Below are positions 38,790-53,481 of a stretch of DNA of 64,000 nt, piece by piece. This stretch comes from Batillaria attramentaria (lineage: Eukaryota; Mollusca; Gastropoda; Batillariidae): positions 1 through 64,000 of the forward strand of contig JACVVK020000472.1 in the NCBI GenBank assembly GCA_018292915.2, read 5' to 3'. How positions within the stretch are numbered: the first letter of the stretch is position 1; each line of letters begins with the position of its first letter. Below the pieces are notes generated by a model, which was given only the letters and a program-made list of their open reading frames with translations, ran no database searches and was not told the origin of the DNA. Made by a program: the position numbers and the translations under genes.

Positions 38790-39847
38790 TGATGATGATG
38801 ATGAATGAAAGAAAGAAGAATAGTTTAAAAAAGAAAAGAAAAGAAAAGAAGTGTAGATGGTTACTCGCACTATTGGGGTGATGCACTGAAGTCTTCAGGT
38901 GCTTCTGAAATGCGGTGATGCTGACTGCCTCCTTCACTAGCTTAGGGAGAGAGTTACACACACACACACAAATCATGTTACATGTTAAACTCATTCATTG
39001 CCTGTCTGTGTCCCTCTGTCTGTATAGGTGTATAATTATGCTTGCCGCACGAGCGCGCACATAATAATTATATGTGCGTGTGTGTTTGTGTGCGATTTCC
39101 TGTTGTTTTTTATTTTTTTTATTGATCTTTTTGGTATATGACATGACGGGCAACATTACATACAAAACATACATGTACCTTACATATGCACATTGCATTA
39201 CATACAGTGGCCTAAGCGATTTCCTGTTTTTATGTATTTTTTTTAATCCTTCTCTTCATATTCTTCTTTTGAATTTTTTTTTTTTTTTACGGTAGCGTAG
39301 CAATGGCAAGTTTGAAAATGGTCTTTGTATGCCTAAAACTTTTTCGGTTGTAAAATAAAGGATCGCTAGTGTTATCTCTGTCAGATTTGACTGGCAGTTA
39401 CAAGGTAGCAATCTAAAGTATGCTTACGATGGTGTTTTCTTTTCTGTTGTTTATAGGGCGCTGTTCGGCAGTTTTTGAAGAGAGCTGAGGAGATTGATCC
39501 CAAACAGTGTAGCAGACACAAGCAAAGTCTTCTTATGCTTAGAGACCAGCTCCAGGAGTATCTGAATGGGACAGCATATAAATGGTTACTTGTTGAGCTT
39601 TTTTTTTTTTTTTTTCAAGTCCTAAGGGGAGATTGTGTTTTCCCATTTTTAAATTTTTTTTCCTAGAAAATGGGGTTTGAGTTAAATACTTTTTAAGCGT
39701 GTTAAATATTAGTTGATGTGTTTTTCTTTTTATGTTGCATGTGTTGCCTGGTTGTTCATTTTATGTCCACCATAAGCGAATTTCCCATTTGGGATAATAA
39801 AGATTTATTTGAATTTTACCCTTAACCCCCCTCCCGCCTCCCCTCCG

Positions 39848-39878
<31 letters not shown>

Positions 39879-42800
39879 ACACACACACACAAACACACAA
39901 ACACACCGCTGTCCCCCTAACCCCCCCCCCCCCCCCTTGCATCTAGTTCATTGAAACCAGTTGTTTTTACATGCATAAATTTAGATTTAACGCGTTGCTG
40001 TGACTTTTTGTTTACATTGTCAGATACGCTTTTGTCTTTTGTTTACATTGTCAGATACGCTTTTGTCTTTTTTTTTCAGCTACTACTTTCCAGTCAATTT
40101 CTTGGAAGGGATGCACGTTGACTTCATTCAGAACATGTATTTCATGAACTTTGACACGGTGGATGACTTTGAAAAGTTTGTCTTGAGAATGGAAAAGCTG
40201 CCCAAGCGGGTGAGTTGCTGTAACTAAGTGGGAGGGGGTGTTTTTGTTTTTTTGTTGTTTTTTCTGCCCCAACTCTTTGCCAGCTCCAGTGGTGTTCCTC
40301 CCAGGTCATGGGCGGAATCCACAGAGGACTTGGATGCTGGGGCAATTTTTAATTATGCATGATGATGGAGATGAGGATGATAGTAAGATGATGCTATGGA
40401 GGTCCATGTGATTTGGGACTGCGGGACAGGGCCGCATTCCATGCTTTCTGTCATAAATATATCCTGGTGTTAACCAGGCCTGGGAACTATGGCACATGCG
40501 GTGCCGGCTGTGTAATCATCCACATCATAAGACGTGTCATACCAAAGGAAGCACCCTCAAAGTTGCACGCGTGGAGTGGGTGAAACTTGGCTGTGTGGCA
40601 ACAGCCTCCCCACTGGGCCCATGGCATTTAGCACACCCGCTCTGGGTAGGAGCCGACCTAGGTAGGAAAAATCCTGCCTGCCTCAGCGGGGACTCTCAAA
40701 CCCGGGTCTCCCGGCCCATAGTCCTAAGTGCTAACCACTACACTGTTTTATCAAAAACTATTTTTGATTGGAAAAATGGAGTGGCCACAGTGAGAACAGA
40801 GATAACATGCGTTGTGGATGCTTGGTAACAGTATCCTCACGCGTTGGCGCCCGGGGTCTAGACTGATGTGTGGTTGGGTCTAGTTGTATGTGTATGCAAG
40901 GGCTTTGCACAAACACTAGTTGCAAGGCCATGAAAAAGTCCAGCATCATGTCCACGGCTGGAAGCTAAGATTTTTTCTGGAAGAGTCGTGTGGCACCTTC
41001 GTGAAAACTTTTTATTTTTTATTTTTTTTATTTTCTTCTTTTTAGTTGGGCACATGGCTGCACAACATCAAAATATACGAGTATACAACTGTACCAATAT
41101 AGGCAAATTTATCTACTCTTAACATATGGATGTATGTTTACACTGGCACCTGTAAGGACACAGACAAATGTATACCTATCTATATGCATACATACAGCAC
41201 ATACGCATACACACACCTCTATACATTCACATACATACACAGACGTGCATACACATACATTTATGTCTAGCTCGTGAAAACTTTCTGCCGTCTCTGTATG
41301 ACAGATTGAGCAAGTACAGAAGGCGTTGGAAAAAGGCGTTGAAGTGGGCATGGTGATGCACAAACACAGTGTGGTGAGACAAGTCCACTTCTAGTTTTGT
41401 ATAATATCCGTCTGGGTGTGTGTGTGTGTGTTTGCTTATTTGATTTATTTTATGTTAAGATCATATTATAATGAACGGACCAGTTGCATGGGTCTGAAGA
41501 CAGTTTTCTGTTTAGAATGGTATATATTTAAAACAGACAATAAAGTACGTGTATTTTTTAATTGAATTTGACTTGAAAGTCTTGTGGACAGCATGTGATG
41601 TCATAATTAAGGGAAACAACTCCCTTGCTTACCAGTCGTGTTATAAAATCTCTCTTTCAGGAAACCAGTTTTCTTTCATTTTTTTGTTTCTGTAAAATGG
41701 CTAAATACTTTATTACAGTTCTACGCAAACTTCAACTTACAGATAAATACTCGTTAGAGTTTCTGTAAGAAACTGTCAAATTGTAATTAACGTGCATCAC
41801 TTTGTCATGGTCACTTTGTAGCTTCAACCTTAATCTGAAAATCAGGACTGGTGTTGAAATGTTGGTAAATTTTGACTTATATTTTAAGTTTGACAAAACA
41901 GTCGACCTGCATATACATCTACTGTATTTCTGTAGGCGGATGTCCATTTGCTCGTCTGATTCCAGGAAGATGTTCCCAGCCAGCTGGCTGAGTTGATCGC
42001 AGCACCCATTGAAGACCATCCCTTGATCAAACCCTTCACGGCCGAAGACAAACAAGTGTCTGATGAAGACCTGTAAGTGTTTTGTGTGGTTGCTGGGTTA
42101 ACTCCATCGTTACTGGGGCAGCCTCACTGCCTCAACACTGACCACGCCTGGACTTGCTGCCGTGAAACTGCAATGACCTTACTGCGAGGGGCGGTCGGTG
42201 GTCTAGTGGTTAAGAGATTTGTCACCGATGCGAGAGGTTATGGGTTCGAGTCCCACTCATGTCAAAGAATTTTTCCTTCTCGTGTGTGGCACCGTTCATT
42301 CGGGCCGATCGTCGGGGGATCTCTCTGGGTACTCTGGCTTCCTCCCCATGTTCAGCCCACCAAGTCTGAAAAATAAATGCAATTCTAAATTCCGAAATTT
42401 AAATAGCTGAGCTGACCCTTCGCACCACATGATTGTAATGTGTTTATGTCCAGTGTATGAGAGAATGCGTGTGATTCACGTGAGCGTGCGTGTTGGGTAC
42501 AGTTCGCGGCGCTTTGAGCCGATTCATGAAAGTGGGTAAAGCGCCTATACAATACTCATTATTATTATTATTACTACATGTAAACCAGCCTCCCTAGTGT
42601 AGTCGGAAAGCCGGGGTGGTCAAATGGTAGAGCGTTGGACTTCTAATGCTCGGGTCGTGAGTTCGATCCCGACTGGGGCCAAATATTTGTGCTGGCTTTT
42701 TCATCGTTGCCCCGTCTTTGATATCACCCTATGTGGTGGAAAAGGACGTTAAACACCCAACACCCACCCTAGTGTAGTCGTTTTCTGGGACTACAACGTT

Positions 42801-45199
42801 GCTGTTTGTCGCTACTGTCAGGATGCGGTGTATGGCCGTTGGGGCGGTGCAAAGCAACCCATGCGATCAAATCAACCTTCCAGGCACACTCACGCAATCA
42901 CATCATGCAGGCAACGAACTGTAGAACCACATGCAATTACCAGATTGAAGAGATGCAGACGGAATTCAGGGTTGAATCCTGGACTGCAGAAACATACACA
43001 CAAGCACATGCACATGTACACGCTCACTCATCCGCCATTCTCTCATACATTCTCACGTGATTCATCGTCATGGTCACCGTGTCATGGTGACCATGACAAC
43101 ACTAGCACGCATCATTAGAGGCACACACTTGACATTTTCAGTTGATAACAAAATGGATGGAAGAAAACAGTTTGGAAGAGCTGTGGGCGATGCATGGCTG
43201 AACCTTTGATCAAAGTCTCCCATCGCGAATGAGTTAATAGGAGGAGTAGTATCAGTTTGATATACCATTCGAACATTTTATAGAGACTCTCATAGCTTGC
43301 AAGTCTTGTCGTTTGTAACGTGTACTTTGCTCAGCTCTATCTATTTTTCCTTTCAGCGAGAAGCTGAAAACAAGGGCGAAAGATGTGCTGGCGTCTGTCA
43401 TCATTCCTGCTTTCAAAAAACTCAAGCAGTTTCTAGAAAATGTATGTGGACGCTTGAATTTATGGTCTGTGTGTGTGTGTGTGTGTGTGTGTGTCTGTGT
43501 GTGTGTGAGTGTGTGTGTGTGTGTGTGTGAGTGTGTGTGTGTGTGTGCATATAAGACATAAGACATAAGACATTTATTAAATTTCCAAAAGAGGAACATT
43601 GCTTTGTGGTCTCTCATAAAAAAAAAACATAAAGCATGCCAAACACTCACTCATACGACCATGCACACCCATTCCACCTATTACATGCTCGCACACTCAT
43701 ACCTAAAAATCTATCACAATGTTGCAGCACTATAAATAAATTACAACACTACTACATAAATAAATTACAATAGCAGTGGTGAACATAACTCTATCACAGT
43801 CCACGCCAGCTGACAATTGTCAAGTAACCACACACACAATGTGTGAGAACATAACTCTATCACAGTCCACGCCAGCTGACAATTGTCAAGTAACCACACA
43901 CACAATGTGTGAGAACATAACTCTATCACAGTCCACGCCAGCTGACAATTGTCAAGTAACCACACACACAATGTGTGAGAACATAACTCTATCACAGTCC
44001 ACGCCAGCTGACAATTGTCAAGTAACCACACACACAATGTGTGAGAACATAACTCTATCACAGTCCACGCCAGCTGACAATTGTCAAGTAACCACACACA
44101 CAATGTGTGAGAACATAACTCTATCACAGTCCACGCCAGCTGACAATTGTCAAGTAACCACACACACAATGTGTGAGAGTGTGCTCTGGTTTTTTCTGTA
44201 TTTTTTTTCTTCTTCTAGACTCCAGCTTGTTTTCTTGTGTGACTCTCTGTAAAAAGTGTGGTGGGGATACTATAAGTATCTGAAGTTTTACTTGTTTACC
44301 TTCAGTGCTGCTGTCCTCTGTATGTTCTCACAAAACCATCTAGGTTTTTTTGTTGTCGTTGTTTAATAATAATAATAATAATGAGGATTTGTCTGGCGCT
44401 CAACCTCCTGCTGGAGCTCTGGGCGCCTCACAATAGTAGAGTGGCAATACATACACATGAAATACACGTCACATTACATACACATGAAATACACGTCACA
44501 TACACGCTACATACACACAGCTATGATACATCCTAACATGACATCGTAAAATGACAATGATGGTGACAGTGATGGTAGAGTAGTTAGTCTATTTAATACA
44601 GCCGTTTGTGTTGGGTTTGTTGTTTTGTTTTTTTGTTTGTTTGGGTTTGTTTTTGTTTTTTTTTTGGGGGGGGGGGAGGGGGGGAGTGGCTTGCTTGTTG
44701 GTATAGTATCCAATCAAGTCTAATTTCTCTCTGTGCAGGTGTACTTCTACAAACTGCGTCCCAGTGAGTCGATTTTGTCTCTTCCAGACGGCGAAAAAAT
44801 GTACCAGCAGTGCCTGAACTTTCACCTTTCCTGCGAGATGACCCCAGAGGAAGTGCACGAACTAGGTCTGACAGAAGTGGAAAGAATCTATCAGCGGATT
44901 TCCGAGCTTGCGATCAGGGAAGGCTACAGTCACTACTACGACTATGTCCAGCACGTCAAGAAGAAAGACAAGGAACAGTTTGACAGTGCTGTAGGTTCTC
45001 TTCTTTTGTCTCTTTTCGTGTACTGCATGTGCTATGGAGAAAGTCGGTTGAAATGGTTGCGGCTACAAATCTGGAACTCTCTGCCCGTCTCACTTAGGAA
45101 TCTCCCTACTCACAGTTCAAGGCACACCTTAAAACCTATCTGTTTCGGCAAGCTTTCAACTAAATTTTTTACAATATCCTCCCCTGTATCCCACGTCCG

Positions 45200-45239
<40 letters not shown>

Positions 45240-48200
45240 GTCGGTCTGTGTGTGTGTGTAGCGCGCACTGAGTGCTCCGGCTCTTGGGCAGACTTTCTGC
45301 ACCATACAAGAACAATTTATTATTATTATTATTATTACATAGTTTTGGGAGATATCGCACTCGGCATACCATGTTGCCCAAACGTGTATGACAGCGACTG
45401 TTTCAGCATTACCATGGAAGTGCCATTATCGCTTACTGCTATATTCTTTTCTATTTTTGGAAGTTCAGGTTGTGGAGAGTGTGGACAGGGCAACTGAATA
45501 TTCATGTGTTATACATGTATATATATGTATATGTATAGGATGTAAATGTGAAGGCAAGTCAGTGAAGTGCTATAAACATGTTTACAAATAGTTCACCTTA
45601 ACTCAGTTCCTACGAAGTAAGTTTAATAATCAGGCTGGGGAGTTGTCAGTCATTTGGCAATTTTCAGTCAAACTTCCTATCCTTTCAGCCCAAAAAGCCA
45701 AGTTTCAGCCGAAAAAAGGAAGGGGGAAAAGGTTGTACACATAATCATGTATCGTGATACATGTAATAGTATATGGGACTTCAGTGAAGGCTTGCATATC
45801 AGTACCAAGGCAGTATAAATTTAACTTCTGGGTGCCAGTAGAGGCTACTAAATGCCTTTACAAAAGCTAAAATTTGTTTTTCTGAAGTGGGGCGTCACCC
45901 CCGTGGTCACACAGTAATGTGCTACTGCTGCACCCTGGCCTAGGTTTCAGTCGTTTTTTTCCTTCAGCCATCCCCCAGCCTGATTGATAGTAAATAATAA
46001 TAATGAGGATTTGTCTGGTGCCCAACCTCCTGCTGGAGCTCTAGGCGCCTCACAATAGTAGGGTGGCATTACATACATACACATGAAATACATGTCACAT
46101 TACATACACATTAAATACACGTCACATACACGTTACATACACACAGTCATGATACATCCTTACACGACATAATGATGGTGACAGTGAAGTTTGGGATTCA
46201 CGCCAGTGGCCTCACTAAAAAAAAATATATATAAAAAAATTGTCCGCATGGATTTAAATTTGGCCCAGTGGGATTGTTGCACTTTGATTAGACTCATATT
46301 TGCTGCAGTGAGAACCGTTACTTACTTACTTAGGCCCCTGGCTCCACGTGGAGCATAGGCCATCAACAACCCTTCGCCATCGCACTCTTTTCTGGGCTAT
46401 TCTTGCCACTCCAGTCCAGTTGGTCCCCTGCTTATATAACTCTGCCTCAGTGTCCCGCCTCCAGCTGTTGCGAGGCCGGCCTGTCTTCCTTTTCCCCTGT
46501 GGGTTCCATGTCAGGGCTTGGCGTGTGGTGCTGGATGCTGGCTTCCTGAGGGTGTGTCCAATCCAGCCCCACTTCCTCCGCAGGATCTGCTTGGCCGCTG
46601 GTTCCTGCCCTGCTCACTCCCACAGCTCTTCATTCCAGATCTTCTCTGGCCATCGGATGTTGAAGATGCGCCTCAGACAGGTGTTGAGAAATGTCTGGAT
46701 CTTCTGCTGCATCGTCTTCGTTGTCCTCCATGTTTCGCATCCGTAGAGCAGAACTGACTTCACGTTGGAGTTGAAGATGCGAAGTTTGGTTCTTATGCTG
46801 ACAACTTTGGATGCCCAAATGAGAACCGTTAAGGAACTGTTAATCTTGCCTACAGGACATACACATACAGGACCAAACCCGCAAAAGAGTCAAAAACATG
46901 GGGTACTAGTGAGTGGTATGAAATGTATTAATGTTGGGAGCTTCTTTTTTTTTCTTTTTTTTTTTTTTTTTTTGAACCTCAGTTGCTTGCAGGCCGCTCA
47001 AAACCTTTTTATTTATTTATTTTGTTTTCATTTTTTCATTTTTTTTTGGGGGGGGGGGGGGGGGGGGGGGGGGGGCTGATCGGCCTCTCTTCATTGGTTC
47101 CCCACTGATTTTAAATTAATGTTTTTGAAATTAGTGCATGGACAGATGTCTTAACTGAGTTTCCTTTTCGAACAAGCTTATTATGTTTGTTGGTGTACCG
47201 TATCTGTATTTACTTATACACATTTTGCCAATTAAAATGACATGATTAATGTGTTGTTACGTGTTCATGTTGGGAGCTACACAGTACAGTTTGAAACTGG
47301 TCTGCTGTATGGCTTCAAGTTCAAGGAAAGTGTATGTGAAGGGCCACGTTTGCTGCATGTAACTGCATCGAGACCATCCATGTGTACATAAGGTGCTGAC
47401 TGTGATTGTACTGTTTGCAGAAGGATCTGCTGAACCATGTCAATGACCTCTGCTACAACAAGATCCAGCCCAAACTACCTGCGTTGTTTGGAAACATGCC
47501 AGATTCTGACCTCAGGTGAGATGATGATGATGAAAAGTCATTTTCCAACGGTTAAAGTTTTGACAGAGAAGGACGTCAATTTACAAACTTGCCGTTGCTA
47601 CACACTACTAAAGCCCCTTTTCCATGACCGACGTACGTCGCCCGACAGTCGGCCAACTTCGCGTCCCAGCTGAAAATCGTCCATGGAAAAGGAGTTGGCA
47701 GGCATCGCCCGACGCGTCGGTGAGAGTAGAGCAGCACTCTACTCTGGGCGAGTCGGTGACCTTGTTAGCGGAAATCCAAGCGATCTGATTGGCTGCTAGC
47801 ATAGGAATGCGGCCTTGATCCAGAAACTGGAAACTTTGAAGATGGCGGCTAGCAGTGTTCAGCCTCAACTTTCGGCGGCTAAAGTCATCGAAATAATCGA
47901 TTTGATTCACGACTGGCCATACTTGTGGGAGCGAGTCGGCGAGCGCACGTTTCCATGGCAGATTTTAGTTGCCCGACAATCGGCCAATGTCTGTCGACGT
48001 ACGTCGGTCATGGAAAAGGGGCTTAAAACACATCTAGCAAAGAAAATTAAAACATTGAGATCAAATATTTACAGGTGACTCTCTCTCTCTCTCTCTCAAA
48101 CACTCTCATTGAGAACATAGCGTAGCCAGGTGATTTTATAGGGTCGTACTTTGCATTGATTTTGTTTCTTTTGGTTCTTTGTTCTGTCTGTGACATAATG

Positions 48201-51200
48201 TTTTGTCTATCACAATGGTCTGTCTGTGACGTAATGTCTGCAATGTAAAATAAGTGTGTGACGCAGTGTGATGTCGTCTTTTGGGAGTCGGAGGTATGAG
48301 CCGCAGTTTCTGTTACGACAAGAGGCCACTTACCTTGCATTTGAGTTAAACAAAAGGCCATCGCAATAGTATTACAGGAGTGGAGTTTGTGCGCAGGTGT
48401 GCGTCAGGCTGGCAATTTTCCTACCCTTTCAGCCCCCCCAAAACCCTCTAAGTTTCAACCAAAGAAAAGGAAGGGGGGAAAGGGTTGCACACGCAGTCGT
48501 GTATCATGATACATGTAGTGCCATATGGGGCAGTCTAACTTCACTTTGTGTGTGTGTGTGTGTGCGTGCGTGTGTGCGTGCGTATGTCGTTGCACCATGA
48601 CCCTATAGCATTGCAATTTTTCCCCCTATTTTTGTATACTTTTTTTTTTCAGCGCTTAGAACTGTTATCAACCGACAGGTTATAGCGCTATATAAGTACT
48701 GTCATTATTATTATTTTGGAGTATTTTACGTTTGGGTGCCAGGAGAGGCAACTAAATGCCTTTAAAAGTGCTGAAATTTGTTTTCTTAGCTAGGGTGGTC
48801 CCCCATCTGAGCACTGCCTCTGCATCTCAGCCTAGGCTTCAGTCTTTCTTTTCCCCCCACAGTTCTCCAGCCTGGTGCGTGCGTGCGCATGTATGTGTGC
48901 AGGCACATGAGTGTGTGCGCATTCAGTCAATTGACCTTTCTTCGTGTTTCCTCGTTAATTTGCCTGCTGTTTTCATTGTTTTCTTTGCAGAGTTATTCCT
49001 GCTCCTCCCATTTTGGCCAACGCTCCCACAGGTTTCTACTACGCAGGCACACCAGATGGTTCTCGGCCGGGCCTGTATCACATCAACATTCACAACCTGG
49101 AAGCCATGTAAGATGAGTGCTCAGTCCAGTGAAAGATGTCTGTGGCGGTGTTTCATGAGTGAAGTTAGGTTGAAACTGTATAAACAAGGGTACCTGCTTC
49201 ATAGTTTTTAGTATTCTTTAACTCCTAAGAGCCAATGTCCAACCACTCCCTACTATATGATAAGACTTGTCAAAAAACACAAACCACTGCACACCAGTAG
49301 CAGCCACTTCAAGCCACTAATATGCAACATGTGGGCCTTCCCTGGAGACCTCTGCAGATTGCATAATAGTGGCTTGAAGTGGCTCCTTGTGATCTGCAGG
49401 TTTCAAGTAAAATTGTGATTTTTGCGTGGGCTTTCAAGAGATCAGCCTATCCAAATCAGCACTATTGCCCCGCATGGCGTTGATATACATGTAGTATATG
49501 TATATATTTAATGCAGACTACAGAAATTTCTGGTTACCTTCCACAGCACGTACCCACTTGCACTATCTGCTCGTGCATCAAACATGAAATACCCATTACC
49601 ACAGATAAAGTTCACACTAAGTTCAAAGAGTAGTGCATAACTTCTTTGCTAGTGTTGCAACTACGTGTCGGCTTCGAAACTCTGAGTTCCAAAATACCAA
49701 AAATTTGCAGCCGCAGGTATGAGTTGACAGCCTTGAGCTTGCATGAAGGTGAGCCTGGCCATCATCTACAGGTGTGTTTTGTTTTGATTTTTGTTGTTGT
49801 TGTTTTTTTCCAACTAAAAAATCAGGATTATTGTTCTGGCATATTTTCTGTGTTTGTCTCGCTACATCTCCGTGCATGAACCCTCTTCACATGCACTTTT
49901 CCTCTCGTTTTCCCCTGCTCAGTTCTGGCCTTTGGCCCATTCTGCATTTGTTGCACAGCTGTTTGTCTTTTAGAATCTTTTGAATGAGCACGACAAGATT
50001 AACTTGCTTGTGTTTGCTGTGCTGTGCTGCGCTGCTGTTGTCATATTACATGTTTAGCCCATTTGCCGAAAAAATGTAGGTGATTTTTTGGCTCCCTTTT
50101 GTAACAAAGGGAGTCTATGTAATAACCCTCCGTCGTCTGTCTGTGTGTCTGTGTGTGTGTTCAGAAAAACTAACATTGTCATTTTCTCAGAATCTACAAA
50201 CAGCAGAGGCACTGGGAACTGTGTAAAATTCAGATTCGAGACTTTTGTATAGAGTATGGTAAGGAAAAAGCAAGAAACAAGAGAAATGAATATTCTACAC
50301 TACAAAATGAACTAAATGATATGGAAAAACACGTAGCCTCATGCCCCACTGAGCATTTGTATGAAAAAGTAACACAGGTAAAGAAGAAACTTGAAATTTT
50401 AGCCACGGAAAAGGCTAGGGGTGCCCAGATTCGAGCACGTACGAAGTGGGTACAAGAGGGAGAAAAAAATACGAAATACTTTTTGAACCTAGAGAAAGCC
50501 CGATCTAAAAAGAAAGTTATTTTACAACTGAGAAACGAAAATAATGATCTTGTTACTGACCAGACGGAAGTACTACAGGAACAAGTGAATTTCTTCAAGA
50601 AACTGTACAGCCAAAAAACTGAAATAGAGGTAGATAGAATACAGAGCGAAGTGCTAAAATTTATTGATGATGCAACTATTCCTAAGCTAGGTAATAAAGA
50701 AGCCTCGACGTGTGATGGTGTAGTTACAGAAACTGAAATGGGAAAAGCACTTAAAGAAATGAAGAATGGTTCATCACCGGGATCTGACGGACTAACAGTA
50801 GAATTTTATAAATTTTTCTGGGACAATTTGAAAGCTACTATAACAATGTCATTTAATGCTGCTTATCAAACAGGAAAACTGTCATACACACAAAGACACG
50901 GTATCATAACCTTACTTTATAAAGGTGGTGAGAGAGACAAACTGAATAACTGGAGACCAATCACACTAACAAATACCGACTATAAAATTTTAGCAAAAAC
51001 TCTAGCAAACAGATTGAAGGCGGTGATTGGAACACTTATTAATGAAGACCAGGTGGGTTATATTAAAGGAAGAAACATAGCAACAGTTATAAGAAGTATA
51101 GATGATGCCATTCAATACTTAAATGTGACCAAGAAATCTGGCTATCTATTGGCGCTGGATTATTCCAAAGCCTTTGATTCTGTATCAAAACCTTTCCTTT

Positions 51201-53118
51201 TGGAAACTTTTAAACTGTTTGGTTTTGGAGATGATTTTCAGAACTGGGTGAAGCTTTTGATGGAAGAAACTAAAAGCAGTGTAAACCATGGAGGGTGGAT
51301 TTCAGAACCTATCGACGTAGATTGCGGAATAAGGCAGGGCTGCCCATTTTCACCGCTAGCTTTCATTTTAGCTGTAGAAGTATTTGCCATCAAAGTCCGG
51401 AACAGTAAGGTTAAAGGTATCTGTCTCCCAGCTAGGAAAACAGAAATGATAAAAATCCAACAGTTTGCGGACGATTCAACCATGCTACTGCAAGAGAAAA
51501 GAGACATTACGGAGGCAGTTGAGATAATTAGAACCTTTTCCAAATTTTCAGGTTTAAAATTGAATACAGCCAAAACAAAATGCATGAAAATAGGACTACA
51601 TAGAGAGGAGGGCCAGTTGAACATACCCTTCCAAGTAGTGGAAAAGGTTAAAATACTAGGTGTCATTTTCATGAATAAATTAAGCGCACATGATATAGAA
51701 GAAAATTGGAAAGAAAGAATAAAAGATATAAAAAATACAATACAGTCCTGGACCAAGCGGGACCTAAGCATAAGGGGAAAAGTAGCAGTGATTAAATGTT
51801 TCTTGGTGAGTAAATTAATTTATATTATGCAATCCATAGGAATACCAGAAAAAGCCTTAGAAGAAATAAACAGAATTTTGTACAAGTTCATATGGCAGAG
51901 ACGATTCGTAAACAAAAAAGCATTTGAAAAAGTGAGACGAACAGTAATGGAAGCATCATATGCGGATGGTGGTGTTAAAATGATAAATGTAATACGCATG
52001 CAAAAGGTATTTTACTTGAAGTGGATTACACGACTCGTGGATACACAGGCGAAATGGGGACATATTCCGAGGTGGAACCTGTCGAGGGTACTGTCCGATC
52101 TTAACGTGCTCTGTATTAATAGTAAGTCAAAAGATGTTAAACAACTAGGACACATCAGGAATCCGTTTTGGGAAAGAGTTATCGGTACATATTTGGATAG
52201 TAAAAACGTGGTGGGTGAAAGCCAGATAGATGTCTCAAATGTTTTCCAGCAAATACTGTGGAACAACACACTGGTAAAATACAAAGACCGTCAACTTTAT
52301 TTTCAGAAATGGAAGGAAGCTGGCATTGAAACTTTTGCCGACGTCATTAATTTTTGCGAGAAAAGGATTATGAATATTGATGAAATACAGAGTAAAGTCA
52401 ACTTAAATAAAGCCAACGTCTTATTTGATTACAATGCACTTCAGCATGCAATTCCACAGAAGTGGAAAAATTATATTCCTAATGTGATTAATCAAACCGA
52501 GAAACGACCCGGTCTCCAATATATAAAGGAGGGGGTCCTTGATGTATGCGGTAAAATAAAAAAGAACAACAATGACCAAAAACCAGTACCATGCGCCGTG
52601 GGCTTTTGGCTCCGGAAATGTAATGTTGCTATCGATAGAGATACTTGGTCTATCGCACAACGCACAACACAAGAAATACGACTCCAAGAGTTACACTGGA
52701 AAATATTGCACAACATTTACCCAACAAATATTATGCTATGTAAAATGAAGGTAAAGGACAGTAACAGGTGTTCGTACTGCACAGAGACAGACTTTATAGA
52801 ACATTTTTTCTATGAATGTTCAGCTTCTAAAAAACAGTGGGACTGTGTTGAAGATGACATACTGAGACTCACGGGTAAACAGTGTAAGTTAAGTTTGACA
52901 GATGTTTTGTTTGGGGTGAAAAAGATGGAGAATGTGTCCAACGAGCATATCAAAATACTGAATCATTTAATACTGATTGGGAAAATGTGTATAAGCATAT
53001 GGAAGAAAACTGAATCTAGAACACCGATTAGACACCTGTATGATTTTGAAAAATACGTAAGATTTGGTGATGTGATATGATGAAAAATTATCTGCCACTT
53101 CCACACACACTTCCATCT

Positions 53119-53168
<50 letters not shown>

Positions 53169-53446
53169 GCACGCACTGCTAAACAAAGATATGACCTTTC
53201 TCTCTTTTTATGTTATTATGTTGGTTGTGTTTCCTTTTGTTGCTGTTGTGGAGGGGGTTTTGTATGCTGATATAGTACGTAGAATAAGTAAAGTGTGTGA
53301 AAACAAAAGGAACCAATGAAGAGGAGCGCTCAGCCATAGCAAAAAAAAAAAAAAAAAAAAAGAGAGAAAAAAAAAAAAAGTTCAAGTAGGTTTTTTTTTT
53401 TTTTTTTTTTTTTTGGCCTGATGCGTTCCGCATGCAACTGAGGTTC

Positions 53447-53481
<35 letters not shown>

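Noticed and set aside
43765..44252. Repeated 22-residue protein on both strands
   Set aside because: The 66-bp minisatellite keeps any frame open. It lies in an intron and has no coding signal.
46348..46746. 132-codon plus-strand frame
   Set aside because: It is antisense to the truncated LINE on the minus strand, whose frame shows the known C-terminal motifs.
51238..51771. 177-codon frame on the minus strand
   Set aside because: Shadow of the LINE reverse-transcriptase frame.
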